Positions 13,301-25,847 of a stretch of DNA of 64,000 bases are shown here, piece by piece. Source of the DNA: Sphagnum magellanicum (lineage: Eukaryota; Streptophyta; Sphagnopsida; Sphagnales; Sphagnaceae); the NCBI GenBank assembly GCA_021904315.1, contig CM038913.1, positions 867,958 through 931,957 of the forward strand, in the 5' to 3' direction. Each line of letters opens with the position of its first letter. Position 1 is the first letter of the stretch. The notes below the pieces were generated by a model that saw only the letters and a program-made list of their open reading frames with translations, did no database searches and was not told where the DNA came from. Both the position numbers and the translations under genes were made by a program.

Positions 13301-14870
13301 GCATGGATCACTTCTCGCTGCACCATTAGTACAGTCTTTACCTTATGTCTCTGCAGCATGCATAACTTAACTTTCATTCACTCTCCATCAAGTTCAGGGC
13401 TTTCCAGGGAAATCCCCGTGAATGATGGTGTCCATTCCAATTTTCAAGTGCATGATCTGTTTCTTTTTTCTTGCTGAGTTCATGTTGAATCAGGGGAGTG
13501 GGTTGGGAGTTAGATCTCATAATTAGTGCTTACAGCTGATGAGGAGTTTGGGTGCCGATGGGCAGGTTGAGTGAGGGAGTTTCAGATTTTGCAGCCTTCT
13601 TGCAACGTGCAGGGGTCACGCCAGCTCTTGACTTAGAATTTGGTGCTGGTAAGAGCCAAAACCTGTCTGATCAAGAAGTTTTGATTACATCTGAATGTGA
13701 ATGGCTGCACATAGTTTTTGGTATTGTTCTAAGATCTGCTAGGGATTTTTAGAAGGATCCAAATCCAAAGGTAGGCATAGTTGTGAAGGCTGGGAGGCAC
13801 TTCCATGCTGTTCGGAGTTAGGGCTGGACTTGCAGCCTCAGGTTAAGATGGTGGACACTGTGAACCTTCTTGTCATAACAAGGCTCTTGTGAAAGTCTTT
13901 TGTCTTTGATCATTTGTCATTGGGCAATCACATTGTCAGCTTAAGGCTCAAGCAACTAGATACAGTGCCCTTCTTCTCAAACCAAGGCTCTCATAACACT
14001 GTTTGCTTGAGGGTTTGCTTGGGGATTGATTTTTCAAGATGATAATCCAATGAATCACTTTGCATATGATAACTTCAACTGGGTGGAGAAATTTGGAGAC
14101 CCACTGTTTCATCGTCATGTTGCTGGTACTTCATCCTTCCATTTTGATTTTGTTCCGTTCTCTGGATGAACAGTATTGTAGAAGTTAGAAAGCTTGCTAT
14201 CAGAGGTTATCTCTGGTTGTGCATTTAAAGCTTCATTGTTAGGAGTAAGATAGGTGTCTTCTCTGTCCAGTAGATAGAAGAGTAGATAGCACACTGTTTT
14301 GCTAATGGATATTTAAGTCTCCAGCTCAAGGTAATATTTCCTTTGCTTGCAGTTACAAAATTGCTGGGCCTATTGGCAATGTGGCTATCTAGTGACGTGG
14401 TGCTGCCCTTAGACTACGTAACATATGCAACAGACCTGCAGGTAATTTTGGTGCAATCATCTGCAAAAACTGACTGCACAAACTCACTCACTGGGTTTTA
14501 TTGCCCACAGTCTTCTGTAACCCAAGATGTCATGTAATGCAATTCCCCATATTCTCAGATAATCCAGTGCTTGAGAGACCGCAAACAATTTCCCCACTGT
14601 GAGTTTGTGTGCTATCTGAGAAATGCTTTCTTTGTAGAACAGAAAGGGGGTCCTATCTTATAATATTGCGAGAAACATCAACTGAACCCATGATGTATTT
14701 GCCACATGAAATTCCTTTATCTGTCAGTGGCACTGTCGGATGTATGGACCTGTGAGGGAGAACATCTATGGAACTTATGGAACTACAACATTTCCAGGCA
14801 TCCAAACTGCCCTTGCTCAAGATCAAACTTTTTCAAAAACCGCAGTAGTTTCTACACCATGTAATGCCCA
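10372..14870 (+). pseudogene. AMP1-like glutamate carboxypeptidase (peptidase M28 family), degenerate
   Basis: Family: plant AMP1/LAMP1 proteins are homologues of glutamate carboxypeptidase II, membrane-anchored, with a PA domain and an M28 zinc-peptidase domain. Seen: exon-like block 10,372 to about 11,214 encodes the N-terminal and PA part (DPHVAGTPEDF, LLSYP, VIARYG) but has an in-frame TGA at 10,828-10,830 where the family has Arg (CGA to TGA). Block 11,885-11,973 encodes the zinc motif ([16 protein letters not shown]), then shifts frame. About 12,876-13,071 encodes GSTEWVEQN, but the preceding DAEEYG catalytic/zinc motif is not recognisable. Further pieces: 13,262-13,310 (DPDSVDDTVFEAW), 13,536-13,650 (GVSDFAAFLQRAG), 14,041-14,128 (FGDPLFHRHVAG), 14,353-14,441 (clean AG/GT borders) and 14,728-14,850 (FPGI). 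No 5' membrane-anchor exon or C-terminal end was found. Not expected to be enzymatically active; it could still be transcribed. Confidence 0.85.
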
Positions 14871-14879
14871 ACAAGGCAG

Positions 14880-17800
14880 GCTTGATGGGAATAAGGCCCA
14901 TGCTTGGCTTCACTTCATGGAGCCCTTATTCCCATGAAGTGCATCCCCACAGGCTTTACCCTACACATAAGTGTCTAATTTAAGACATTCAAAGGTCAAA
15001 GAACCATTGCACACTAGTCCTTCAAACCCTTATGAGCATTACCTAATGTTAACTTGAAATTTATCTTAAAACAGCTATTCATTTATTTGTTTGCTTGATG
15101 TCAGTTTCAAATTGTATTCTATGTATGCTCATCACTAAGCTTACCTTTAACCAGCTTCCATTTGGGGTGGTTACTACCATGTGTTTTGATGTTACAACCA
15201 TCTGGATCTAATTTCAAGCTTAGATGCTTTTTCAGCTGTGGCAGATTGAAAATCAACAATGTGGGCTTTGTTTGTCCCCCTTCTGAAGAGGGAGGAGGAG
15301 GAAGCTTGAGAAGGTGCTCCAAATCCTCCAGCTCAAAACAAAGGAAATTGCTCTTCCTCATGCAATGATCAAAAGAGCTTTTTCTTTCCCTCAAGAGTTA
15401 TAAATCACCTTATAATCTCGTGCCCTATTTTTCTTGTTAGTTTAGAAACTTGATGATTTTTATTTTTTTAAAAATAAGTTTTTAATTCAAATTCAATTGC
15501 ATTTGCTTATAGCTTTAGAAGGGGATTTTAGTTGCTTGGAAAATCAATTTGCACCTGATCTTTAATTGAGCTAAAGGGCAATTGTGTGCAACATGCTTTA
15601 GATGTACCAAGTAAAATATGTATGTTAATTGCACTTCTTGAGGCCAACAGCAAAATAGCTTTGTCACCACCACTATGGCGACTTATTCTTTCTCTCGTTT
15701 AGGGCATCAATTATGAGACACTTCAGTGTAGGATATTGACTGAAAAGAGGGTTGCTCTATGCATGGGGGTCTAGTGAAAGGCAGGAGTCAAGCATGGGAC
15801 CTGAATTACCAAAACTGCCGCATTTGAGGTCCTTATCTGACATAAAGATCTCCTAGAATTTTAATGAGAGTGAATTTGTTTGAGGAGAGAAGATACCTTA
15901 ATTTTGAGGAACCAGACACATAAGGTGCCTTCTCTGTTGTGGAATAAGGTGTTTCCTCTGGTGCAGCAGGAATATTAACCAGGTTAAGGTGCCCTGCACA
16001 CACTTAGAATGTAGAATCTACAAGGTCTTGATGATCTCAACTATGAACCAAACTTCTGCACCAAATGCCATATTTTATTGGAAAGATCATAAGCCTATGA
16101 AAAGGTGAAATTGGAGACATAAGGTGTCACCAACGTTGCTAATAATGCATGTTCCCAATCAAATTCCAATTATCAACAGGGGATAGTAGAGAGAGGCTTC
16201 TCATGTCTACAAGAACCCTTTCGCACTTGACTTTACACAGTGAAGCCATTTAGATGCACAAGGCTGTTGAATTTGGAGGCTACACAAATATGTCCATAGT
16301 ACAAATCCATCTTGGAAGCTTCCAAAGTTGGCCAGTGCTTAATTACTTTTTAATACACAGCCAGGCTAGCGTAGAAATCTGTCACAAAGGAGATCAAAAT
16401 AACAGAGTTTTCAAAAACCAATGGACCCACCTGCTATCAATTGCGACATCTCTAATGCGCCATGAAGATATTTTTTATTGTTAACACTATTACACCAAAT
16501 ATGATCCATAAATAACACTCATTTCGAATCAGATCTGCAGATTCTGACCCTCAATGAGATTTGAAGAATAATCTTTTTCACACTTCACATGTTGCTGGAA
16601 TACTGTCTGCAGCTTCACACTGACTGAGACTCCTGAGGTTTCTGGACAGTAAAGTGTTGTTGCCAACTCTCAGTGTCTCACCAAGTACTTCTGAAAAAAC
16701 ATGAAGATATTTTTCTCTGCTGATTTATTGAGTTCTACCCACAACATTTTCCACTCAATCTTTGCAATCACTGATCTGACTGTTTTGGCTAGCATTAAAT
16801 CTCACCATTCAAACTAACAGAAACAACATTCATGTATATTGAGCAGATAATAATATTTAATAAGAAAACAAGAGCAGATCAGAGAGCACAATTTAGAAAC
16901 ATCAGAAGTCTGATTTAATAATTACATGATTGTTACAGCAAGACTCATTTGGAATGTACAATGTGCACACATTGACATTAACTGATCCAGCATGGGAAGA
17001 AAGAACAGAGCTGGCTGGCTGGTTGCCCAACTTAGTGTTCACCCTCAGGATTAATATCATCTTCAGGTCTATGAAACCCCAGAAGTAGAAAGGAATATCA
17101 AACTCATAGCAGGCTGGCATTTGGACCTTCCATCAGCAGTGCCCAGGACAAGCTGTAACCTGGATGACATTTTAAATGACTACCTATCATAGAACTGGTA
17201 TCCTTTGTGCAAGTTCACTCTTGCAGCCCATTCTGCAATCACTGTTTGGAAGCTGAATCTATTGCTAGTTGAGGTCTTGTGCCACCTGCAAAGCATTTGC
17301 TCTTATGCTTATTAGAACAAGCTCACCTGGTTCAGATGTATCTGGATCTGATAAAAAAGCCACAGCAACTAATCTAATGTTCAAGGTAGCCAGCAGTGCT
17401 AGAGTGTCCTGAAATGAACAACAGTTCTCTCTAAAGCCAATGCATTCCAACAAGCAGAGTCAGTAACCAGAAACCTTACAGGAGGGTTGCCAGAATCCCA
17501 CAATGTGGCCAGCACATTATTCAGGTGCCCAACAACTCTGCTGCTTCTGATATTGCAATTCATTCCATTTCCTTCATCCTAGATGTTGCATTTTTTTGGT
17601 TGTACCATTTTGCTCATATCTGTAGAATCATGCAAACAGGTTGACCATGCATCAGACACATGTCGTCACCCACACAATGCCATCCATAATAAATCTCCAG
17701 TCATACAATGTAAGTGTATAGTACTACAAACAGGACATACCTACAGAATACTCAAAAGGCCTTTCCAGTAGAGCCCAATAAGAGGTGTGGGTTTTTATCA

Positions 17801-18103
17801 TTGCAACATGCTCAACCACTGTTCCATTTGACTCCCATGTAACTGTCTCCTGCAGCCCAAAGTTAACCAATAAGCTCACATTACTACAATATCATCCTTT
17901 GAAAACCTTTATAAGCTGTGTCTCAAAAGATGAATTAACACCATAAATACACTAAAAAATGGAACTGACTGCTTCACAATTCTCCATGAAGACCACCATG
18001 GCATATCTTTCTTAAGAGTCCAAATAACAAACTACAATTTCAAAAAGCCTTTAAAGAATTTGCTACCTGGTGAAATGTGAAAGGACCTCACAAACAGTAA
18101 TCC
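14880..18103. other. spacer between the AMP1-like pseudogene and the ACR gene
   Basis: No coding region with recognisable domains. G+C is intermediate, like the introns on either side. The part next to 18,104 must contain the 3' UTR of the minus-strand ACR gene, and the part next to 14,880 the remains of the pseudogene 3' end. I could not place polyadenylation sites with confidence. Confidence 0.5.
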
Positions 18104-20618
18104 TTACAACCCAAGTTGAGTAGAAGCTCCTGCGGTTGACATAGACCTCCAGTTGAGAGTTGCCAGGCCATACAAGAAGCGTTCAGACAATCGGAGGAGG
18201 CCTGCAAGTGAAAGCTTTGACGGACATTGCAACTCTTGTGAAGGGGGCTTACAAATCCTTGGGGTCTCCTTCACTTCGAGTATTGAGTGTCCCAATTCCC
18301 TTCTCAATGTCTCTACAATGTTGATGTCCACTGGATCCCCAGAAGCATTGATAACATAAAACACATTGACTGCCTTGTCATCTTGGGTTGCTACATCTGC
18401 CCGTGTGACTGACAGACCATTTTCTCGAAACACTCGTGTAACATGAGACAAAAGCCCCACCCTATCATGTGTGCATAACTCCAGTCTCAGACCCTGCACC
18501 ATAATAAAATGCAAAACATGTCAGTTGGCAGAATGCTTTGGAAAGCTCTTCCTCACCATCCAAGAAATCTTCATATGATGTGTGCCAGTCAAGTTCTTTA
18601 CTCAAATGGGAATTTTCTTACCTCACAAGATCGCCTATCAATGGCAGCCTCCAGGCACTGCTTCATCCACTTCTCAGCTTCTACATCGAGAGTGCAACCA
18701 CTGACATGACGAATGTAGTATTCCTGTTATGAAGGCAAAGAAAGAAATTGCAGGCTGGTCAGGGAGCAATTTGAAACAACGCAACATTTTTAATCTTCAG
18801 GTACCAGTCCCAGGGGTGCATGCATGAGAGAAGGGCCTAATTTGAGAACCTTCCAGCATTTGTGGTACCTGTCTTCTTTAAGGGTCAGTACAGGCCCGTG
18901 TGGGAGGTGTCAAGATCTCAAAAGCTTCTCAAACTAGGGCCTCCTATTATGCAAAAACAATAAACAATGAACTAGGATACTTCAAGTGCCCATAATGAGC
19001 AAGAGTGATGGGAGGGATGAAGTCCCTGAAACTATGACATATCTCTGATCTTCCACTCTCTGGAAACTCTACCTACTGGGGTGGAAACTGGAAACCCTAG
19101 CTCCTGGAGCATGGAATGGGGTACATACCTGTACAGCATCAGTGCCATTGGAATCGATGGTGGCGTGGAAGACGACGTATTGCATATCTGTCAAGGTGCA
19201 AACAATGTCGAATAGAAGCTTGGGTCGATCTTTACAAGAAATGTTGATCACAGAATAGCCCCTCTCGTTACGGCTCTGGATGGCGATCACCGGCTTCTCC
19301 TTATCTGCCGCTAGACTTCTTCTGATGCTGTTGCTGCATCTTGTTGTTGTTGTGGGAAACTCAAGGGCTTCTTCGTAATCACGATCCGCGAACATCATCT
19401 GATGAAGCCGTCTCTCCGTGTGCGTCACCTCGGTTCCAAAGTCTGTCTTAGCACCCCTGATTTCGTCATCACCTGATTTCATGACTTGGAATAGCTGGTT
19501 CTTGATGCGTTGCAGTTTGTTCCCGTTTGCAACGGGGCCGGGCGTCTCCTCGTCTGTTACGTAGATCACACAAGCTACTCGCAAGTTGTGAGTCCATACT
19601 TCCGCCGCATTGACATTGCATCCTGTTTCTGTGAGCACGGCAGAAACCTCTGATAGAAGCCCTGGTCTGTCTGTCCCTGTGAGCTCTATTACTGTGTGCT
19701 CGGCTATGGACTTCACTCCCACCGAGCGACCAGGGCACCGTAAAAGCTCAACTGAGGACACTTCCCGCTTCTTTCTAGCTCCCAATGTCTGCAGACAGGA
19801 GGAGCCCCAGGAAACTCTTAGAAAAAAGAAAAAAAAGAAAAAAGGCTACCCATTACAGCAAACCTACACCTACAGCCCAGAGAAGAGAAGGAAGAACAAT
19901 TGCTGCCTCTGGTGTCTTCGCGGACCTGCTGAATGTAGTTCATGATTCTGTCCTCGGAGACCTTCTTCCCGAACAAGTCTGTCACATGGAATACTGCGCC
20001 AAGAATAAGGCACACAATCAGCGACAAATCGAGAATCATGAGGAAAAATGTGTCGAAGATTTGCAGAACGCAAGGATTTAGCCTCACGATTTGCTGAGAG
20101 AAAAGATTGCATGTGGAGCAGCATACATACCATCCATAAACCATCCGCCATCGGAAGAGATATAAGCTTTGGATATGGCCAACTCGAGATCAGTGAGAAC
20201 TTGTACAACGCTGAGAAGAATTCTGTGTCTGTTAGCGCTGTGGAACTGTTTTTTCACATTTCCAACAGCAACAGCAGTAAGTTGATGATGCACGTAGAAA
20301 GGTCCAGCACCTTCACAGTACAAGGCAGCAGCAATTTCCTAGCTAGGAACACCAGCATCAGCTTCAAGGAACAAGAAGAAGAGGAAACCTAGTACCTTCA
20401 CAACTGTAATATCCTCGAATGCATCGTTGTCAACTACGACTCTGCACCACAAGCACAAGCAATCCATGAGAAAGAAGAGCTTGAATGATGTTATCACTAT
20501 GCTACCGGCGGTGGGTTGCAGGAATCTCATACCTAGGAGGATTGAAGCGAGGCCCGCTGGTTTCATATTCAGGATCAAAGTAGGGCCAGCTTCCAGATGC
20601 AATGCCAGGAGCCGCCAT
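18104..20618 (-). CDS. ACT-domain-repeat (ACR) protein, seven exons, 488 residues
   Basis: ACR proteins are plant proteins built from four ACT domains, which resemble amino-acid-binding modules of GlnD and metabolic enzymes; they are thought to sense or regulate and have no known catalysis. The model joins exons 20,618-20,533, 20,441-20,396, 20,245-20,131, 19,993-19,926, 19,788-19,129, 18,723-18,622 and 18,493-18,104. All introns are GT/AG and phases agree, giving 1,467 nt with one stop. The start is the ATG that opens MAAPG and leads into SWPYFDPEYE, the family N-terminus. ACT1 is about residues 37-105 (DGGWFMDVFHVTD), ACT2 137-210 (GTDRPGLLSE, AAEVWTHN), ACT3 284-358 (CKDRPKLLFD, HATIDSNGTDA, EYYIRH), ACT4 360-435 (LELCTHDRVGLLS). 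The C-terminus has the family ERFLYG motif. Odd: residue 52 is Arg (NRHRILL) where ACT1 normally has Gly. Length is near the family norm. Likely functional; ligand unknown. Confidence 0.93.
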
Positions 20619-20842
20619 GGAGTTCTGGGTAGATCCAACAGGACGATTCCTCCAGAAAAAGAGCTTTCTCTCCGGGTCTCTAGATCCCTAGAAAGGACAC
20701 CTCAGTAGGTCGTGGAGCTCTTAGTGATTGCCAGCTCTTCAACGCAGTATCCAGCAGAATATACAACATCCTCAACACGAAGAACAAGTCCGCGTGAACC
20801 ATGCAGAATCCTTCAGAAAACCGTGCATTGCCCGTTATAAGG

Positions 20843-20904
<62 letters not shown>

Positions 20905-21375
20905 AGAACAAGACCAACCACGACTGCTCTCAGATTCACTAAACTCCAAACCGTGCTTGCAAATAGCAACAAGTACGACGACCGCGTATGTGCACAATGC
21001 AGACACTTTAGGAGCTGCCTGCTAAACAAAAGGGGGGAAAAAACAGATGCAGGAGGGAAAACGAGAGTGGACAACCTACTACAACAGTATATAACGGAAC
21101 AAGAAGAAGACGAGGCGAGACCACGACAGAAGAAAAGACTGCCGTCGACTTATTTTCTCCAGCGAGTTTTCCGCACACAAAGCAGAGAGCTGCTTCTTTT
21201 ACAACAAATGGGTGTTTTGCAAAGGATTTGCTACAAGGAACAGGAGCAGTAGCTGACGACAAACAATCATGGACTGCAGCAGCAACAGCAGCACTGGAGC
21301 ACGACCAACAAACAGCAGCAGAAGGAGCAGCAGCAAATGGTAGAAAAAGGATTAGGAAATCTTCGCAGCTTGGCG
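20619..21375 (-). other. predicted 5' leader of the ACR gene
   Basis: Between the TATA-like box and the ACR start codon lies about 750 bases of G+C-rich sequence, read on the minus strand as CTGCTG-rich and then GA-rich stretches typical of plant leaders. It may include an unrecognised leader intron. Open frames here on both strands come from the microsatellite and CTG runs. Confidence 0.45.
20845..20902. repeat. (TC)29 / (GA)29 microsatellite in the ACR leader
   Basis: 58 uninterrupted bases of alternating TC on the plus strand, read as GA toward the ACR gene, about 230-285 bases upstream of its ATG. GA tracts in plant leaders can bind BBR/BPC GAGA factors; that role is inference here. An uninterrupted run of this length is expected to vary in length between individuals. 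Confidence 0.97.
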
Positions 21376-21403
21376 ACTTTGCAGCTCTGCGGTGGTAAAG
21401 GAT

Positions 21404-21413
21404 GAAATATAGG
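21404..21413 (-). promoter_or_regulatory. TATA-like box of the ACR gene
   Basis: The minus strand reads CCTATATTTC here, in a G+C-rich setting (CCGCCGCC just upstream), followed after about 30 bases by leader-like sequence. It is the only TATA-like site near the expected distance, which puts transcription start near 21,375. Confidence 0.45.
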
Positions 21414-21604
21414 CGGCGGGAGGCGAGTGGCGGGCACGGGCTTTCTGCCCCCATCCTGCATACGTTCTCCAGTTCCCCCGTGAACCGGACCCCGTTCCCA
21501 CATCACAATCCCCCTAACTCCCGCTTTCTTCTTTTTTTCGTTCCTCCTGCCCGTCATTTGGTATTCAGTTTTTTTTGTTGGTTTCGTTAACTCTGCCCTT
21601 TTCT

Positions 21605-21900
21605 GGCAGCAGGGTGACCAGGCTACGGGGTTTCTCTGGGGGATAGACAGACAGACGTACGTACAGACGGACAGAGTGCAGACAGCACACAAGGTAAAAA
21701 TTTTACTTTCCTCTGTGCAAACAAATCTCAAGCTCAAGAAAAAAATAAAATTCAAAAAACCATTGGTTTTGAGTTTTTTTGGTTCCATTTAGGGCTGCCC
21801 ATTTCAGGCAGCAGGGTGACCAGACTGGGTTTCCCTGGGGGACAGCGGGCAAGGTTTAATGTTTAATTTTTCAATGTGCAAAAAAATTTCAAGCTTAGGA
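21605..21900. repeat. direct duplication upstream of the ACR promoter, about 200-bp spacing
   Basis: The block beginning GGCAGCAGGGTGACCAG at about 21,606 recurs at about 21,808. After each copy come TTTC(C/T)CTGGGGGA, then AAGGT with an A+T-rich tail containing GTGCAAA and TTTCAAGCT-like words. Divergence between copies is moderate. In the first copy the spacer holds a short CAGA/GTAC-rich run (about 21,645-21,675). Confidence 0.7.
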
Positions 21901-24900
21901 AAAGTAGTCCAAAAAATGTGTTTGAGAAAAGGTGAAAAACAATCAAACTTGTTTTGTGAACCCTTTAGATTTTTAGTAAGGTAAAACCACCCATCACCAA
22001 TCAGTAGCCAATAAGTGAACACCCAGACCACCCTAATTGGAAGGCACATTATAGTGCACAATCATTCCTCTACCTCAGAAGCAAGTGTTCTGTATTCATA
22101 AAACTCTGGCTTTTCCCCTTCTTTCAATTCTCCCACGGGGCAAGAGAGCATTACCAAAATTGGGCTTGCACTAGACTTTTGTCTCAGATGCCCTTGTTTT
22201 GGTTTAGGGTTTTATGCCCTCGCCCTGGGCTTTACCTTACACATAGTAATCATACTTAGTCAACAATTTGCATCATCCCAGATCATTGAGAAGGGCAAAA
22301 CAAAAGGAGTGAACAAACATTAGAGGGAACCTCTCATGGATATAAGGCCTAAGCTGTTTTTTATTTAACCCTTTTTTAACCCTAGACAACAGTGGCTTCA
22401 TAAGCCCCCCCTCCTGACCCCTGGGACGTAAAGCACCAGCAGAATTTTGTCAGTGTATGTGGAAGGAACATCATAAGCAGAATATGTCCTCCACAAACAA
22501 TGGGCATTTCAAAAAATGAAACACCTGCCCCAGTGGGCAATTTTCTTTTCGAAATGCCCTGCCTCTATTCTTTTAGTTTCAGAAGGTAATAGTAATGCCC
22601 AAGGAGTCGAGTGCTATTCTGGGAACAATCTGCTCCTTAGCCGTTACCCTGCAATTTACCCTACACTTCAATATAATCAAAATAGTCTTTGGTTTTGTTC
22701 AGAGTAAGTAAAATGAGTTGATGAGTTGTAAAGGAGTATGAAGAGTCATGACGACTGACACTCTTGAATTCCACACTCAGTCCGTATCTGCTACTTCACG
22801 ATACTTACTTACACCAACCCCAACATGTTAAGTTGGTTCTGATACAAAGCACATTCTAAAGTACACCATTCTGAATCAGGAATGTACACACACACACATA
22901 TACAGATGACAATTGTATTGTCATTACCTTATTAAAACTAATGAGCTTTGAATACAAGTGAATGCAAGTGAGTTAGTTTCAGAGCTTTTAGGCTTACCCT
23001 CGTTATGCATTTCAAGTTAGGAAAAATATGATACCAAAAGTTGTATTTTTAGATGTAACAAAAAAAACAGATCTGAAATAAAAACCAGCAGTTGCACTAT
23101 GTTAGATATGACCTCTCTAGTCCAAGACTCCAGTTCTTTAGAGAAGGGAAGACGGGTGTTCCAGAAATAAGCGCCCACCTGAGGCAGAGTCAAGGGGCCA
23201 TTTATTTGCAGAATGAATGCCTCACTCTGAGGGCGTTACCCAACATAAAACACACCAAACTTTTTATAATTATATTTCCCATGATACCCCCATACTGAAA
23301 GTAAAGAAAAAAAAATTGGTGGAAAATTTTGCCCACCCCAGTGTGGAGGTGTCCTTTGGACACACTAGAAATCTTTTGTGGTTGCTTTATGTCAATGGAA
23401 TAAGTGGGTTTCTTGTTTTCTCCTCTTAAGGCTCCCCATTGTGGGTTCTGCACTCTTGGATGTGGTCTTTTGTTTGGATTTCGGTCCTTTCTTTTTTCTT
23501 CTCTTGGTCCCTTGCTGGATGTTTTTCCTTTATTAATTTAATAAGTGTCTTCTTTACCAAAAAGACCACAAAACCCAAAAGAAAAACTGGAAAACAACTG
23601 CTAACTTTGTTTGTTGTGGAGGCATCTGCTGATTCTCTTGGGAAACCCACACCCCTCCCATGTGGTGGGGTGATCTTCCCTCATGCTCCAGAGAGTCCTG
23701 GCTATGATTCTTAGCCAGGTTGGTTTGATATCAACAAAAAGCCTACCCTGACAAGAATGCATAATAATGTTTTGGAAGGGGCAGTTACAGTGACTGCCAA
23801 GCTCCCTTTCCTTCCTGCATTGTTGAATTCAAGATTGGAATGGTGGCTCCTTGCCCTAATGACACCTCTGTACATTGTCTAATCCCACAACAAACCCAAT
23901 GGACAAGTATCACTAAACAGAGAAAGATAACCAACCAAGAATTGATTATATCAGTCAATGTTTAGTCATGTGGAACTTGATATGATGATTCAAAACAACC
24001 CAATCGAGCTTATTTATGGTGCTCCACTCAAAATTGAATTAAATCCTAAACCCTGGAAGAAAACCCAATTGACCTCAATTCAAGTTTTCTTTCTCCTTTT
24101 TTGACTATCCTCACCAAAGCACATGGCAAAATAGCCAATGCTTGCAATGCCATAAAGTCCACACCAAACCAATGCATTCCATGAGGGGTAGGGGGTGGGC
24201 TTGCAATCTTAGCCTCTATAAAAATACATGGAGCAATGCTCTCATTACCTCTCAACTTCCGCGGCTTGTGTACCTCTCACCAATTACTTTTTTCTTTTCA
24301 ACATTGTAATGACATCTTCCCATTAGGGATCTAAACTTACAGATTCTGCCATAGAAACTATTTTTCATTATAATTTGCTTTACAACTCTGATCACAATCA
24401 TCTGGCAACATTATAAGTAAGTCAACCATTGGTTGAAATACAAAGCTTTGGGAGTTATGAATCAAACTATGACTTGACTTGCTATACATTAACATCTATC
24501 ATTTTTTTAATGAAAAAATAAGAGAGCCCCAACGTTAATAACATACACATTTCCAAAACAATTACACTTTTCAATGTTCCTTATAGCAAAGATTTCACTC
24601 ACTTTCCATTACCTCTTAACTGACAATGTCATTACGGTATAAGAAACTCTCTCATGACAACAAGGGAATGGAAGGAGACCCTAAACTCACTGAAGAATTA
24701 GTTTTAATTTAGCCCTAGATCATTAAGATTTCTGAACTTAATCTTGACCTTATCTTTCTTCTCCACAAAATTTTCTTCCTCTCACTTTTGTCACCCTCCC
24801 CGCCATCCATGACGAAAGTATTGGAAAACATATTTAGGCAAATGGCCTGCCAGACAGCAAAATCTTTGCAGGAACATGAAATATAAAGTTTTAAAATAAA

Positions 24901-25680
24901 AACATTGACTACAGTCTAGGAGACACCCAGACCAGAAAGCAGCTGCCACAAACAGAAACAATTTAAATCTATTATTTTAAAAAACACTAAAACAACTATT
25001 CCCAACAATAAACGCACTTCCTCTTAATGATACGAAATCAAAGATTTGATTTTGCCCCGCCTACAAATCTCTCTACTAAGTGTTCCAACCCCCCTCCCAC
25101 CACCCCACTCTCCCCCCCCCACCAACAATCTAATAAATTATAAAATAAAACCAACCCTAATAAATAACTCCACTCTTATTGGACCACCCTACTTGGTATG
25201 TAAGTAAGTGATCATGAGATAACTAAATTATTAGATAAATCTTTTTGAATAATTATTGGGTTTGCAATCAACCAAAGTTCCTTCCCCTGCCACACCTAAT
25301 AAAAATTTTATTATTAAAATAAAACCCTAATAAATAACTTCATCCTTATTAGTGGGTTATTATGATACTTTACTACCCAATTTGCTAAAAAAGAATTTTT
25401 ATTTTTTCTCCAATCAATTGAACACAACTTGGTTAATAATTTTCTTTTTTGAATAATAATAATCAGAACTCGGTGTGTAGGGTAACGGTGGTGCATTAAC
25501 TGAGCGTGTGGCCGTCTTGTGGGGGATCATGGATCTTACGGCTGATTGGCCGGACTAAATCACCGACCAATGACAGAGCTCCAATTGTACGTTGACTGAC
25601 TAGTAAGTAAGGGAGTAGTAGGTTCTATGTACTTTGTTCCTTACCTATTTTCGGATTTTGGTTGGAGTTGGTTGCGGTAA
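21901..25680. other. intergenic region, no gene recognised
   Basis: No open frame shows a known domain. A G+C-moderate part (to about 24.3 kb) grades into A+T-rich sequence. A short perfect stem, GGGCATTTC / GAAATGCCC, occurs at about 22,503-22,556. A C-rich run lies near 25,088-25,122. Confidence 0.45.
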
Positions 25681-25692
25681 ACTTTTGGCCTT

Positions 25693-25830
25693 GGTCTCTG
25701 GCCCAAAAATAACAGCCTTTCGGCCCTTTGTACTTTGGCTTCAGTTCCTGATTACTAAGTTTGGTCTCGGGCCCAAAAATAACAGCCTTTGGGTCTTTGT
25801 ACTTTTGGGTTCAGTTATTACTTAAGCGGG
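25693..25830. repeat. two copies of a 70-bp direct repeat
   Basis: GGTCTC(T/G)GGCCCAAAAATAA begins at 25,693 and again at 25,763. Each copy continues into AACAGCCTTT(C/G)GG and a CTTTGTACTTT...TTCAGTT segment. The second copy runs into a GGGCGGGCGGGC run at about 25,827-25,842. Confidence 0.8.
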
Positions 25831-25847
25831 CGGGCGGGCGGGCGCCT

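Noticed and set aside
19469-20208. Several open frames in other frames over ACR exons 3-5
   Set aside because: They overlap exons of the spliced ACR model and read through its introns; the model accounts for the domain matches.
20728-21252. 174-codon plus-strand open frame across the ACR leader
   Set aside because: Its middle is a Ser-Leu run made by the TC microsatellite; it is antisense to the ACR leader and has no domain.
21267-21788. 173-codon minus-strand open frame upstream of ACR
   Set aside because: It is rich in low-complexity Cys/Leu runs from CTG repeats, spans the TATA-like site and has no family resemblance.
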